A DNA stretch of 64,000 bases from Delphinus delphis (lineage: Eukaryota; Chordata; Mammalia; Artiodactyla; Delphinidae): the NCBI RefSeq assembly GCF_949987515.2, contig NC_082699.1:77317281-77381280 (forward strand), read 5' to 3'. How positions within the stretch are numbered: the first letter of the stretch is position 1; each line of letters starts with the position of its first letter. The notes beneath the pieces are model-generated. The model did no database searches, was not told where the DNA came from, and saw only the letters and a list, made by a program, of their open reading frames with translations. The position numbers were made by a program, and so were the translations under genes. Below are positions 41,511 through 54,413 of the stretch, piece after piece.

Positions 41511-42774
41511 TCTGAACCAGGACAGTGATGGCGGAAGGGGGAGGAGGAATCCCATGGGAGAAAAGCTCAAGCATTAGAACGGATACGGAATACACCCAAG
41601 CAAGTCACAGGATATAGGAGGAGGAGGACAATTGGAGGATGCCTCCAAAAGCTTCAAGCCTCCAAGGGTAAGAAAACAGTAACACCCTCAAGGGAAAGAA
41701 TTAATTCAACTGAGGGCCCTAGGCCATTCAAAGGACACATCCAGCCTTCACTTAGAAATTGAAGCTCAGAAGTCAGGACCGGATGTGTAACTGTGTGAAA
41801 TCAAAAATAGCAAATTTTTATTTGAATACAAGTACATACTGAATACAACAAGAGCTTAACTCTTAAATCCCCACCACAAATCTTCACAGAATTTTTTTAA
41901 ATGTACACCCTCATTGATGCACTTTGTAATTTCTAGTTTTTAATAACCTTGTTTTTCATAACTCAAATAATTACCTTTGGGGTAACATTAATTTCATAAT
42001 TTTTTAAGCCAAAGTTTCTTTTCCAGCTGCTCTGGTTTCTTCCCCAAGGAGAAGTATGTGCATGAAATAAATGCACTCCCATATCACAGCATTTAAACTA
42101 AAAAAAAAAAAAACCTTTTTGATCTTATGACATACCAGTCACAAGTTACAGCCCAACAAAAGACTTCCTTTTACAGATACTCCTAACGTTGGCAGCTGCA
42201 GCTGCAGGGCAGTGAGGCTCCTGGCCCCAGGCTCCTCTGGCTCCCCGCTGTCTGCTCTGCAGCACACGAGAGTTGGTGTGGAACTGCAGGCAGAGAATGG
42301 GAACGCGACAACAAGGAGCACCGGCAGTGTTTGGAAAATGCATCACTTCTCGGATTTCCTGCCCTCCCTCGGCTCCAGGACGCAGTGAAGCGAGAGTGTG
42401 AGGGTCCGTCCCATCAGGATGAAACGCCCAGGAGAGCACCTTTCCCAGGCCAAGGCTCAATCTACTCTGACACTGACAGTGGCAAATTTCTAATGCATTT
42501 TCTTTGGGCTGAGCAGCAAAGTAATGAGCTGGCGATAAAATGAAGGAGAAACTGAATAAATTAAATCTAACATTTTCTATCTCATCCAATCTTTGTCTTT
42601 CAAATAAATGACAACTGTATCTAAGTTGGTAGATAACCCTGGTACAGAGGCAAACCAGAAGTGTGATGTCTGATGTCCCAATGCAACCTTTGGCGGGTCT
42701 GGCTCCTTGTCACAGTGCAGGGCAGCAAGATCAACCGTCAATGCGTGCACTCAGGCAACAGAAGGTGATCGAGG

Positions 42775-42960
42775 CCAGCGGCGGACAAGAGCATGGACTC
42801 CAGAGCCAGATGGCCAGGGTCCAAGTCCCAGCTCCTCCAAATACCACATAGCAGACCTTAGGCATTCTAGCTAATTTCCTTATGCATCAATCGTCTCACT
42901 GTAAAATAAGCCTAAGAACAGTAGCTACCCGTTTGGGGCAACTGTGAGGATTAGGGCAGT
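42775..42960 (+). mobile_element. MIR SINE fragment
   Basis: MIR motif order: gagcatggactccagagcca, gtccaagtcccagctcctcc, ctaatttccttatgcatcaa, actgtaaaataagcctaa and caactgtgaggattagggca. Ends approximate. Confidence 0.75.
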
Positions 42961-43821
42961 TCACCCCTGTAAGGGCACAGAGTACAGAAAGTGCACGCCC
43001 ACAACTATCACACACTCTCAGGACCCAGAAACCCTTGTTAAGGCAAAGCCCGGTCATGTGTCTGCACCTTGAAGGTGCTGAAACTGAGGAAAGATACAAG
43101 AGGCAGACACTCTAAAAAAACAAATACTGGCTGGGCAAGTGAGAAAATGAATTAATCTAGCTTTGGAAGTCTGGGATCGCGACATATGAGCACCAGCTCA
43201 GATGCGAAGATGAGGACTGTTCCATCTGGAAAGCAGAACTGAGAACTCAGACTGGGGATCAGGCCATCAGAGATGTGGGAACACATAAGAGAGGAGGGCG
43301 CGTGGACTGGAGCCTCACACACCTGCATCTGAACCTCCCTCTGCCCCACCTCCCGCTGGACAGGTTTGTGCCCGTGACACCTGCCTTCCCCACCACCACC
43401 ACCCTGCACCTGGGCCTGCTTCCTCAGCAGCACAGGGGCTGCTTGGGTCCCAGGAGGGGCTGTGAGCACGAGGCACATGGTCATCAGCCAACATGCAGGG
43501 CACTGCTGGTGATGCTGTTAACTTGTCTCGCTAGAGTCTAAAACATCAGAACAAAGGGGGCTTGAGGTAAGCAATAAGGAAGGAGTCAACACTAACTGCC
43601 TTCCTGTAGCCAGGTGCTCTGCTGGGTATGGAGCGTGGCTCGTTCCATCATTGAATCACCCCCACTTTAGAGATGAACAAACTCAGTCTCAGAGCAGGTG
43701 AGGAGCTGTTTCTGCTCGTGCCCCCCCTCTGCTGCCACGCCGGTCCCATCCCGTCTTCTCTCTGCGAGTGGGAGAGCCCAGCCACAGCCGAGCATCCCTC
43801 CCCCACGCAGCTTTCGGCATC

Positions 43822-43905
43822 TTAAGTTTCCCGACCAGGGACTGAACCCGGGCCACGGCAGTGAAAGCGCCAAGTCCTAACCACTGGACCGCCAGGGAAT
43901 TCCCT
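43822..43905 (-). mobile_element. Older tRNA-derived SINE fragment, minus orientation
   Basis: The plus strand shows ttaagtttcccgaccaggga, ctgaacccgggccacggca and ccactggaccgccaggga, the reverse complement of the SINE tRNA head. Only about 84 bp remain. Confidence 0.8.
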
Positions 43906-44877
43906 CTGTGTAGTTGTTTTATTTCCTCCAAATCCATCTACAGCCACATCAAACACCACCCTTCTCCCCACACCCACAGAGCTGTCCCTTCTCCCACTGT
44001 TGGGGTTATTCATGCAGACAGCAGAACCTTGACATCAGGAGAAACAGGCCCCTGGACCTCTACCTTCCCCTAGTGCCACTAACATTACCCCGCTATGTGC
44101 ATAAAGCATGACTGATACGTCAAGAGAGCTGTGGAACGGACACAGGGACAATTAGAGAGGAACACAGACTCGCCGATGTGCAGGGGCCCAGTCGGCCAGG
44201 GTCGGCCGTCAGCCACGTGAGCCCAGGTGGGCACCAACCATCCAACAGCCCGGCCTCGGCACAGCTTCAAGTTGCCTACGTAACACAGACCCCGGGGATG
44301 CTCACAGGCAGAAAAAGCCAAGGAGCCGGGGGCTGGTGCTCTGTCCCCTGGCGTCGGTATTCTGTGGGCTGCATCTAGGGTCTCCTCGCTGAAAGCTGGG
44401 GGCTATCTGTAGAGGTCATCACCCAGAGAAGAGCTAAACCCTGCACGTCCTACCAAGGGTCTCTGCATTCATTTTGCTAAGGAATATGCCATTTCTTCCA
44501 CTAAAATAGTTCTCTGCCACTGAGAGGCTGCTTGATAAATATTAATGTGAATTTATCTCAATCTCTTTTTAAAAATGAGATCCAGAAAAGCCTGAACTGG
44601 TGCCTTCTTTTTCTCTCTCAGATCAGTGAAGCAGGATACCAGCAGGACATGACGGCTGCACGGGCCGCACAGCTTGATTCCGTCCACGTGCGACACATGT
44701 AAATGAAGCTAACAAATGCGGAGCACAGGTCACAAGGGACACTGGGGAAGTCTGCAAGTGACTCATTTCAAAGGAGCCCAGTCCATTTAAACCCCATCGC
44801 CGATTCTAAAAGAGAAGTAAGGGTGTAGCAGTCTGTAAGCTATTTGACCTTTTTGTGGGTCATAAAAATCAGTTTAG

Positions 44878-44948
44878 TCTCTCTCTCTCTCTCTCTCTCT
44901 CTTACACCTCTTCCTCTTCCTCTTCTTCTTTCTCTTTCTCTTCCTCTG
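44878..44948. repeat. (CT)n and CTT-rich pyrimidine tract
   Basis: About twelve perfect CT units (44878-44902) are followed, after a short break, by a cttcctctt-type pyrimidine stretch. Simple repeat, probably length-polymorphic. Confidence 0.95.
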
Positions 44949-45062
44949 CTACGTGAGGACACAACAAGAAAGCAACCATCTGCAAGCCAAGAAGAGGGCT
45001 CTCACCAGAGCCCAACCACGCTGGCACCTTGACCCCAGACTTCCAGCCTCTAGAACTTGCTT
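44930..45062 (+). mobile_element. MaLR-type LTR fragment
   Basis: Shows tacgtgaggacacaacaaga, ccatctgcaagccaagaaga, gggctctcaccagagccc, ggcaccttgaccccagactt and ccagcctctagaact in MaLR LTR order. The 5' part is missing, replaced by the pyrimidine tract. Confidence 0.7.
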
Positions 45063-45168
45063 AGAACTTTATGGCATTTATGATATTGTCAATGGAAAAT
45101 ATGTCTAAAGTTATCACTGGACAAAGAAGACAAAAACAGCTCTGCCATTTAAAGTTTATAGAAAAATA

Positions 45169-45354
45169 CGCGGGCCTCTCACTGCCGTGGCCTCTCCCGT
45201 TGAGGAGCGCAGGCTCCGGGCGCGCAGGCCCAGCGGCCATGGCTCACAGGCCCAGCCGCTCCGCGGTACGTGGGATCTTCCCAGACCAGGGCACGAACCC
45301 GCGTCCCCTGCATCGGCAGGCGGACTCTCAACCACTGCGCCACCAGGGAAGCCC
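45169..45354 (-). mobile_element. CHR-type tRNA-Glu SINE, minus orientation
   Basis: The plus strand reads cgcgggcctctcactgccgt, then ggctcacaggcccagccgct and ccactgcgccaccaggga, the exact reverse complement of the CHR body and head. No poly(T) tail remains and no target duplication was found. It is the only CHR copy of this length lying sense to TRAPPC9. Confidence 0.94.
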
Positions 45355-45485
45355 TGAATGTGGATCTTGATGTTTGAATATGTTTTAAGCTTGCACGATG
45401 TCTATACTAACAATGTATGGGTTGCTTGATAAATAAATTTTTTTTTTAAAAAAATCAGTTTAGTGGGTAGCGAGCAGCATCCCAC

Positions 45486-45543
45486 AGGACGGGACAGGAC
45501 AGGACGGGACGGGGTGGGGTGGGGTGGGGTGGGATGGGATGGA
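45486..45543. repeat. G-rich pentanucleotide repeat with G-quadruplex potential
   Basis: Units GGGAC, GGACA, GGGGT and GGGAT run for about 58 bp. The core 45511-45535 has five G runs of 3-4 bases separated by single T, the densest quadruplex-compatible motif in the window. It lies on the non-template strand of neither TRAPPC9 exon; TRAPPC9 RNA would carry the C-rich strand. Confidence 0.92.
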
Positions 45544-45554
45544 TCATACTCCAC

Positions 45555-45950
45555 GTTACGGGCTAAACTGTGTCTCCCCACCCCCCACACTTATATTGTT
45601 GAAGTCCTAATACCCAGTACCTCAGAAGACGACTACATCTGGAGAGACGGCCTTTAAGGAAGTAGTTAAGGTCAAATGAGCTCATAGGCGTGGACCTAAT
45701 CCAATATGACCGGTGTCCTTATAAGAAAAGGAGATTAGGACACAGCAACACACACACAGAGGGACGACCGCGTGAAGACAGAGGGAGAAGGTGGTCATCT
45801 GCCAGCCAAGGAGAGGCCTCAGGAAGAACCAGCCCTGCCGACACCTTGATCTTAGACTTCCAGCCTCCAGGACTGGGAGACAATAAATGTCTGTTGTTGA
45901 GGCCCCCAGGCTGTGGTATTTTTGTTACGGTGGCCCAAGCTGACCGATAG
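45555..45950 (+). mobile_element. MaLR (MLT1-like) solo LTR, plus orientation
   Basis: Motif order: gggctaaactgtgtctcccc, tgttgaagtcctaatacc, ccaatatgaccggtgtcctt, agggacgaccgcgtgaagac, gccgacaccttgatcttaga, ccagcctccaggactggga, an aataaatgtctgttg signal and gtggtatttttgttacggtg. A solo LTR with no internal coding sequence, antisense to TRAPPC9. Confidence 0.78.
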
Positions 45951-46844
45951 GGGACACCACACACAGTGAGAATGGGTGTCGTTTCATGAAACGTGTGTTT
46001 TTTCACACGCAGTGTACTTCCTACTATGGGCCATGATCAAGAAGTTTGAGGGCCACTGTTGTAAGGGCTCCAGGTCAGCTGTCCTCTCCGGTGCTCAGCA
46101 AGTTACTGGAGCACATCTTCAACTCCTCACTTGACATGACAGAAAGTATTAATAGATTCAAAATTCTCCATCAATTCTGAGATGCAGTACCTAACACAGA
46201 GCTAATCTGATAAATGAATGTACACGTAGGAGTGGTCATCCGGTCTCACTGCTTCATTTTTTACCAAAGAGGAAAGTGAAGGCCAGGGATCAGAGAAGTG
46301 ATTGGCCCGAGGTCACACCTGGGAAACCCGACCACCCCCCCCCACCCCCACTCCTCGTGCTGATTCCTATCCGGAAATCTACGCCAAACCCACGGTCCTG
46401 GTCCAGGTAGTGTGCACACCCTTTCCCAGTTGCTTCAAATTTCAGACTCAATATTTCCATGTGAAAACCGTACTGCTCCATTTTGGCTTGAATTTAATAC
46501 TCAGAAATTCCTCTTCTCTTACTCTGACATATTCCAGATACAGAGAAACCTATATTTTAATCATTCTAGTCATCCTTAGCAATAAATAAGTACCTGCCAA
46601 GATAACCATTTTTTAGAGGAAATTGGTCAGATTAGAGTCAGACACAGCCAAAAGGTTCCCCCCATCTGTTCCCACCTAACTATGAAAATCCTGCAGAGAA
46701 ACTCTCTTTTTATAACTTTAACAGGTTACTCTGCTGCTGAAACTTCTGATAACATCCACCAAAAGCTCTTTAAGCTGGAAAGAACTGTATAGCATTATGG
46801 GGAGAAACACTGACTTTTCAAGTGGGTGAAGTAAGGGAAGATGC

Positions 46845-47045
46845 TAATTTTATCGAGCTTCTACTATTGCAGGCAGGATGCCAAGTGACTGCTACACGTT
46901 ATTTCTGATAATCCTCCAGACACTATCAGACATTATCTTCTTAATCTTACAGTTGAAAGCAGGCTTAGTAACGTAAGTAAATTCTCAAAGGCTACATTTA
47001 ATCAGTAGAGGACACAGGAGGCAAACCCAGGTCTGCCTCAATCCA
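46845..47045 (+). mobile_element. MIR SINE fragment
   Basis: Contains gagcttctactattgcagg, ctgctacacgttatttctg, taatcctccagacactatc and ggcaaacccaggtctgcctc in MIR order. Diverged; ends approximate. Confidence 0.65.
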
Positions 47046-48375
47046 AGGATCGTAACCCATACGTTTCTCTGCACTGTTCTCCTTGCTGGAACAACGTTGT
47101 ACTGTCTCCATCCTACACACAGAGCAGCCCAGGCCAGGGACACCGGCATCTTGTCCACGGCCATTCAACTACCCCATGAATGATACACATACCATCAAAA
47201 TAGAAAACTGTACGGTTCTCCAGTTTAAGACCCGCATGTGTTGAAACGCTTCGGAAGTCAGAAACAAATCAATATGGACAATAAGAATTACAATGTGTTG
47301 AGCATGTATTACGCTTCCGGCTCTTTCCATACAGCGCCTCCACCCCCGACACCAGCACAGCAAGGCAGACATAATCCTCACCTTCCTGATGAGGAAATAA
47401 TGCAGAGAAAACAAGCAATTCGATTGAACAAGCACGTACTGAGCCCCTATGAGCCAGACTTTATGCTAGGCTGGGGTTTGGGGGGTAAAAAAAAAGTCTC
47501 AATTCCAGCTGTCCAGCCTTCACACATAGATTGCTAGAGATAAATATCTGCTTTGGGAAGATCACTTTATAGTCTGTGTGGAAGAGAGATGAGAAAGGAC
47601 GACCTGGGAGACAAGGTGCGTCCTTAGAATGTGTCACCATATCCTGCACCAGAAATGGCAGCCTGCCCGAGAGAGTGGCAGGCTGGCACTCCGTGCAGCA
47701 GATGGTGGGCAAGTGAGCAGCAAAGCAGGCCCCACGCCACTGCTGAAAAGCGTGCACCATCTAGACCACGGTGTCCCACAAGACTAAATCCTTCGAGAAG
47801 GTGCGGAGTGCCCCTTTTGATACCACCCCAGGATGCTCCACTTTGGCTCACCTACGACTTGGCAAATTAGTATTTTCCCATAACTAGTAAATGCAGTTAA
47901 TATACTGGGGATTTTGACATACTGATAGTTTTTCTTCACCTCATTATTTTACGTGTGTGGTTGCTCTACTGAGAATGCATTTTATTAGCAGGTACTTATT
48001 ATGTTGCCCTACACAGCATTTATCTCGTCAACACACAACTTAAAGGAAGTCAAAAGCTTCCCTTCATTTCTGCTGGGTTTTTGTTCAACCTCTTCTATTT
48101 CTGAACAAACAAAAGGGACTGTATAAATTGCGACAGAGACAAATGACAGCTCTTTACTGAAGAGCTCCCACCAGGACTCTGCAAGGTAACAATTCATGTG
48201 CTCAGACCGCCTCCTCCTCCACCCAGGTGAAAAATGGAACATATTAACTCAAAACTCCAGAAGAAACAACGTATACCACCTGGGGATAAAATGCAATGGG
48301 GAAAGAGCATGTCTGGAATGGAAAGCAAGAAGCAGAATAATACATATGCCTTCACAATATAAAAACTATGGCCTT

Positions 48376-48563
48376 GGGCTTCCCTGGTGGTGCAGTGGTT
48401 GGAGAGTCCACCTGCTGATGCAGGGGACACGGGTTCGTGCCCCAGTCCGGGAAGATCCCACATGCCACGGAGCAGCTGGGCCCGTGAGAAATGGCCGCTG
48501 AGCCTGAGCGTCCGGAGCCTGTGCTCCGCAATGGGAGAGGCCACAACAGTGAGAGGCCCGCAT

Positions 48564-48590
<27 letters not shown>
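48376..48590 (+). mobile_element. CHR-type SINE with 15-bp target duplication and long pure A tail
   Basis: Head gggcttccctggtggtgcag, CHR body and a tail of more than 25 uninterrupted A. It is flanked by perfect direct repeats aaaaactatggcctt at 48361-48375 and 48591-48605. The intact A tail and perfect duplication indicate a comparatively recent insertion. Antisense to TRAPPC9. Confidence 0.97.
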
Positions 48591-48595
<5 letters not shown>

Positions 48596-51500
48596 CTATG
48601 GCCTTCATCTTTGGGCAGGATTCATGCTGCAGCTCTTTATGCTTTGCTATGAAGCCAAAGGACAAAAGTTCAAATCTAGGCCTGTATGTTCTTCATAGCG
48701 GGAACAAGACACAACACACAGGGCTTTAAACCCAAACCCTGCATATTTTCAAGTTGGTCCATATTGTAGGAGACTTTCAATTTTTATAGCCATGTTATTT
48801 TACCCATGATGTCTGATACCAAAATCTAGTAAAATAATGCATTCTTATTTTCAATGCCATTTTACAATTTACTGAAATTCAAAAAAATGTGAAGAACAGA
48901 TATTTTAAAACCCAGGATTATAAAAGATGGCCAGAAAAGTAATTTTAATTCACAATAGTCTAGAACTACGGTAAGTGAAAGTGCAGGGCGGTGGGGCACG
49001 CGAAGGAGGTGTGTCCATCTGTCCAGTCCGTCCTGCGCCCGACGCTGTGCCGCCCTGTGTCACCACCTCAACGCCCTCATAGGTGGCTGTCGGGCTGATA
49101 CACAGGGCATCAGCACCCTCAGATTCCACGTCAGCCTCAGGGTCCTTCTTTCCAATAAAAACGTGACAGCACATCTCTAACTAAATGTGACATAACTTGT
49201 ATCGCTTTACGTGAGCTTTCACATGAATAACTGTAGAATCCATAAGAAATCTCACTGGCCCACAACTCACGGATCTGCTACCCACGAGCAGGGGCACTAA
49301 AGAAGGCAGGAACCCCTCTGAGCGCAGCCAGGGCCGCAGCGGTGACTCTATGCATTTTACTCCAAACCCAGTGAATGGTGGCTACAGAGGGGAAGAAGGG
49401 AGGCTGCTTTCCAGAAAGAGGCAAAGACCCTGAAATGGCCCCAGTGAAAAACTCCCCACCAACAACTTGTTCTTATCAAAGCCCGTTTCTCAGCCCACGG
49501 AGCACACCTCCTGCACTGGCCTCCCCAGGTCCTTGTGAAATGCAAGTTCTTGGGTCCAGGACGGGGCTCTGGAACTGGGCCTGTAAATTCTGAGTTAACT
49601 GTGGGCTGAGCGTTACTTGCTTTCAAAATGTATTTCCCCCAGGGCTAAGCCTTATTTGAACCAAAGAACCAAATCCACACCCAGCTGAGTGATGGGGGCG
49701 GGGGTGGTTTCAGGCTGCCCCTCTAAGCGCAGAGGTGGGGAGAAGGGGCTGGATGGGGATGTTTGGGAGGTAAAACCCGGAGGACTGCCTGAGGAGGACT
49801 TAGATATGGGGTCTGATGGGGGGAAAGGGGATGGAGACTGACTTCACCGTCTGTGGTCTGAGCAGCTGGACGGAGAGTGGTACCACGTGCTGAGACGGGG
49901 CAGGGAAGGATGCGTAGGCAGTCAGGCGTTCCGGTCTGGAGCTCCGTGTAAGAAATAAATACAAGAGCCATGTGTGCAGAGAGTTCTTGGAGACGTGGGC
50001 CTGTGAGTTCACCAGGAGGAAACAGACGGAGAAGATAAGGATGGTGTTGACTGGACCCTCAAAGTGGATGATGAAGCCACCAGGACACAGACAGTGGCGG
50101 CGCTGCAGGACAGGGTGAGCCAGGAGCGGGGAGAAGTGACCAGAGCGCGTCAGTGGCCACAGCCAAAGGAGAAGCACACCTGCTGTGAGGAGCTGGGGGT
50201 TCCAAGGAGGACTGCCTGGAAGTAGCAATAGGGAAGGACTTCTCTGCCACCTCTAGGCCCCAAGGCACTTGGGGTGCAGCAGGAGAAAACAGCAGCATCT
50301 TGAGGGGTGGCCGGGGAAGCAGCACCTAGGGGAATGAGCGGGCCCCTCCCACTGTGGCTCCGGGGGAGCACCCCCGGCATCCTGAGCAGGACGGCGCTTT
50401 CTGTGCTTTATTCACCTGCGTTAGACCTGCAGTTAGCGGCCTCGTTCCTTCTTGCGAAACACAAATGACAGCCCTTGGTCCAGGTTCTACCAGAAACATT
50501 CCCACACATTTGCAAACTCTGTGGTAAAGAGTCACTACCTTAGTACAAGGTTAATGGAACATTCAGGGGAAAAAAGAGGCTGAGATGAAACAGGGGCCTT
50601 TGCTATGACAGACCATGAGTTCCTGAGGTCACAGCGGAAGGTCATGAGAGCAGGAAGGGATGGGAAACGAGCCCTGATTGGAAGTACAGACGCCAACAGA
50701 GAGGAGTCTGAAGGCGATGGGCGACCTGCAGGCCTGGACCTCGGATAAGGTCGAGATGCAGAGGCTGAGTGATGAAGGGTGCTCCGGGAGACGAAGTAGG
50801 TAGCAGCTGAAGCCCAGGGGCACTGGGCACACCTGGCGGAGGCGCAGACTCAAAGGGACAACCCAAAGGGACTCGAAGGGGCTGGGAGTGTAAAGGAAAC
50901 AAAAGCAGCAAGTGATAATCCCGGCATTTGAACCCAGGGTCTCCCCCCCTCCAAAAATGATGCTCAGAGATAAAACGTAGATGGTAGCGAACATAAATTT
51001 ACCATTCTACTTAAGGAACCCCCCAAACCTAAAACTCCCTGCAGGTTGTTTTAGGTGAGGGTTAGGGATTGGGGTGGAAGGTAACAAGCTTTGGCTTCTT
51101 CCATTTTAGCTGGTTTCTGAGTCCAAAATACCCGACCCAGCTTCTCCAGTTCCTCCCGAAACCCCTCCATCCTCTGTCCCTCCTTCTTTCCTTCCCCTAG
51201 ATGAAGAAGGAGGTGACGTGTGACAACCGTGCAGATAAGCCTCCCTTTACCCCGCCCACAGGACTGGCACCAAGGGCCTCCTCACCCCACCCAGTCTCCC
51301 TTGTTGGCTGCATCTCCCGCCATCCCTTAGCCCCACGTTTTGCAGGCATCCTGTTACACTAAACACTGCTCGGCCAAAAGACGCCGGGAGCATTCGTAAC
51401 TCCTCGCACCTCGCTCCCGCCAGCACAGCTGCCGCAATGCCCCGCCCCACAGCCTTGCCGCCGCTGTCCCTCGGCCTCCAGCTCAACCCAAAAGTCACCT

Positions 51501-54209
51501 CTGGTACTGCATGGACCCAGCATCGTGTCCAAGTCACGGAGATGATCAATAAACACTTCCAGAAAGGAGATAAGGAGAGCTCCCCAATGCCGTCGTTTAC
51601 CCCTCCCCTGTCCTTCATCGTCTGCACAGTATTCCTAGAACCCTTAAAATACACCTTCAGGAGCCTTACGGGTCTACTGCAATTGCACTCACAACTCAAA
51701 AACCTATCTACTTCACATGTAAAAACCAAAATTTTTAAAGGAATTGGCAATCCTATTTTTTCTTATTCTCTTCACAGTACAATCCACTCTCGTTCAAAAA
51801 GCATCACGTAATCTCAGATGAACAGTTTTCAAAGAGAGAAGGAAGAAGCGGGGGAGGAAACGGAGGAATTATTCCTGTCTAGCCCATCTAAATGTATAAC
51901 TACGGGCTCATCAAAGAGAAATCAAAACAAAAAGTTGTTCCCGGTACTAAAACAAGAAGTAAAATGTCAACTATGATAGCAAGGAAAGCAAAAGTAAAAT
52001 AGGAATGCTTTTTCTCAATGGGAACTCATCTCCCGCTTCCTGAAAGGGGACGTGCACTTCAAACCACGAAGTCAAATCTTCACCAGTGTGTGCGTTTAGC
52101 TAAGCTGAATCCACACTTCCCAGAAGCCCCTTCCCTGCATACTCTGAGCCAGCGTGCATGGGGACCTGGAAGGCACAGGCACGCCCACCGACACTGCTGG
52201 GGTGGGGGGTGGAGGCAGCATCCCTCCCCCAGCTCCTCTAGCCCCCCCCAGGCCCTCTGCTTCAGCTTCTCCAGCTCCTGGGCCAGGTGGCCGCTCCTCC
52301 AGGGGCTCCCATCATCGAAGCTGGGGGCTGGGAGGTGCTGAGAAACCAGCACGGTTCCTGTCCATCCCCGTGGGGTGGGGTCCAGCTCAGCCTCACAAGT
52401 TCCTGCTCGTCTGTGCTTACTTCCCACCCACCTCCCCTTCCCAACCGCCTCTCCGACTGCCTGCCTGAGGGCTTCAGGATCCGGCAGCGTACACAGAAGC
52501 AACTGCTCCACATACCATGCAGCCAGCTCCCACACTGCGTACAGTCAAACCCCGGTCATACAGCACGCGTGCATGTATGTACCTGTGTGCGTAATGACAG
52601 AGAACCTCTCCCTGATGCAGGCTGCTCAGTGCCCTACTTCTGACTAGGCCCTGTCCTCGCCCCGCCTTGTCCAGCTGTAGCAAGGATCCCACTTAATTAG
52701 GTGAGCGAGAGTCCCCCCACCCTTGATATCCGATCACCCTCAATATCTGATCAAGTTCCTCACACCACCCCACCCCACCCCCCGACGTCTAAGTCCTTGG
52801 CTTGCCTTCAGCGAGAATCCTGTTAGGCCAACTGCGCCAGAATCCCCCAGCCCGACGTCCCTCTGAGTAATTTTCTGTCCACTCCCCACTCCCTTTGCTG
52901 TTGGCTCTGAATCCCCACTTGTCCTTGTATTCGGAGGGAGCCCAGTCTCTCTCCCCTACTGCAACAGAGCTGACCCTACTGCAACTGTCTGGAACAGTCT
53001 TCCTTGCCATGTTAACAAGTGTCGGGACAATTTCTCTTTAATGGTACGCGTGTACTACGTATGCATGCGTGCGTTCAGAACCCTAACTGAACTGCAGTTT
53101 TCACAGCTTTGTCATTGTTTTCAAAGCGGTAATTCTTCCTTTTCCATAAACAAGGTCCTCTGTGCACCAAAGGCTGCCTGGAAGCTGTTTCCAAGCTCAG
53201 CGAGTGTTTTTCCCTCTGATGAAATACACACATATCACCATCCCACTGCCAGGGGGCAGCAGCACTGCGCCGGAACGCATTTGCCATCAGCAGCTCGAAC
53301 GCCGCGTGGAAGCAGGCAGTCATTTGGCAGTTAAACGAAAACGTCTCTGTCAAGAGGGGTCAGGGCAAGTGGCTCCCCTTCCCCCATATTAGGAGCTGAG
53401 AGGCTAAGGGTCCAGGCTCGTTCTGCCACTGGCTGTGGGGCTGGGACGGGCCACTTCACCAGGCAGGACCTCCGTGTTCACCCCTGCAACGGGCCTCACG
53501 CGGCTGTGGCCTTCTGCAGCCGGGCAGCCCGGCAACGCAGGGGTGCCGGGGAGGAACGCCAGGACGCCGTCCTCCGGGCATCCATTCCCACTTTACGGAT
53601 GAGACGCGTTACCTGACAGGCACTGCCACGCCCGAAGCAGCAGAAGACCCAGGTCTGGACTGAGCCGCATCCCTCAGCCCAAGCACAGCGGCACCTTCTC
53701 TTTCATTCATGCAAGCCCTGCCCTAAACACTCCTTCCCTTCACCTCCCCCTCACCTGTGTCCCACACACCTGCTGAGTACCTGCTCACTCTCCAGGGCCC
53801 ATCTCAAGCACCTGCTGCCTCCTGATGAGCGCTTCTTCAGCCCTCCCGGGGAGACTCCATCTCTTCCTTCTTCTGGGTTTTCCTTAACCCTAAATCCATG
53901 CAAGTAAATCATCTGGCCAGAGGTTCCGACAAGGAGTGACGGGTGGGTGAGCAGGAGGGATCAATCACCTCATAATTCCTATCAGCCATTCCACATCACT
54001 TTTAAAGTATGAACAAACACCATGGTAAAATGTTACTTAAATGCACCTTCAAAGCAAGTGTCCTAGCACTGCACTCCAACGTCCCCTCCAAAACCCCCCT
54101 CCCAGAGTACTTCCTGAGCGGTCACTGATCACTGCCACCATCACTCACTCATTCCACAAATATTTCCGGCACACCTACGACTATTTTAGATGCTACAAAG
54201 GTACAGTGA

Positions 54210-54413
54210 GGGGCTTCCCTGGTGGCGCAGTGGTTGAGAGTCCGCCTGCCGATGCAGGGGACACGGGTTCGTGCCCCGGTCCGGGAGGATCCCACGTGCC
54301 GCGGAGCGGCTGGGCCCGTGAGCCATGGCCGCTGAGCCTGTGCGTCTGGAGCCTGTGTTCCGCAATGGGAGAAGCCACAACAGTGAGAGGCCCGCGTACA
54401 GCAAAAAAAAGAA
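54210..54413 (+). mobile_element. CHR-type SINE with 13-bp target duplication
   Basis: Head ggggcttccctggtggcgca, CHR body ending gcccgcgtacagc, and an A-rich tail interrupted by G. It is flanked by aaaggtacagtga at 54197-54209 and 54414-54426. Antisense to TRAPPC9; the overlapping open frames are SINE-derived. Confidence 0.97.
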
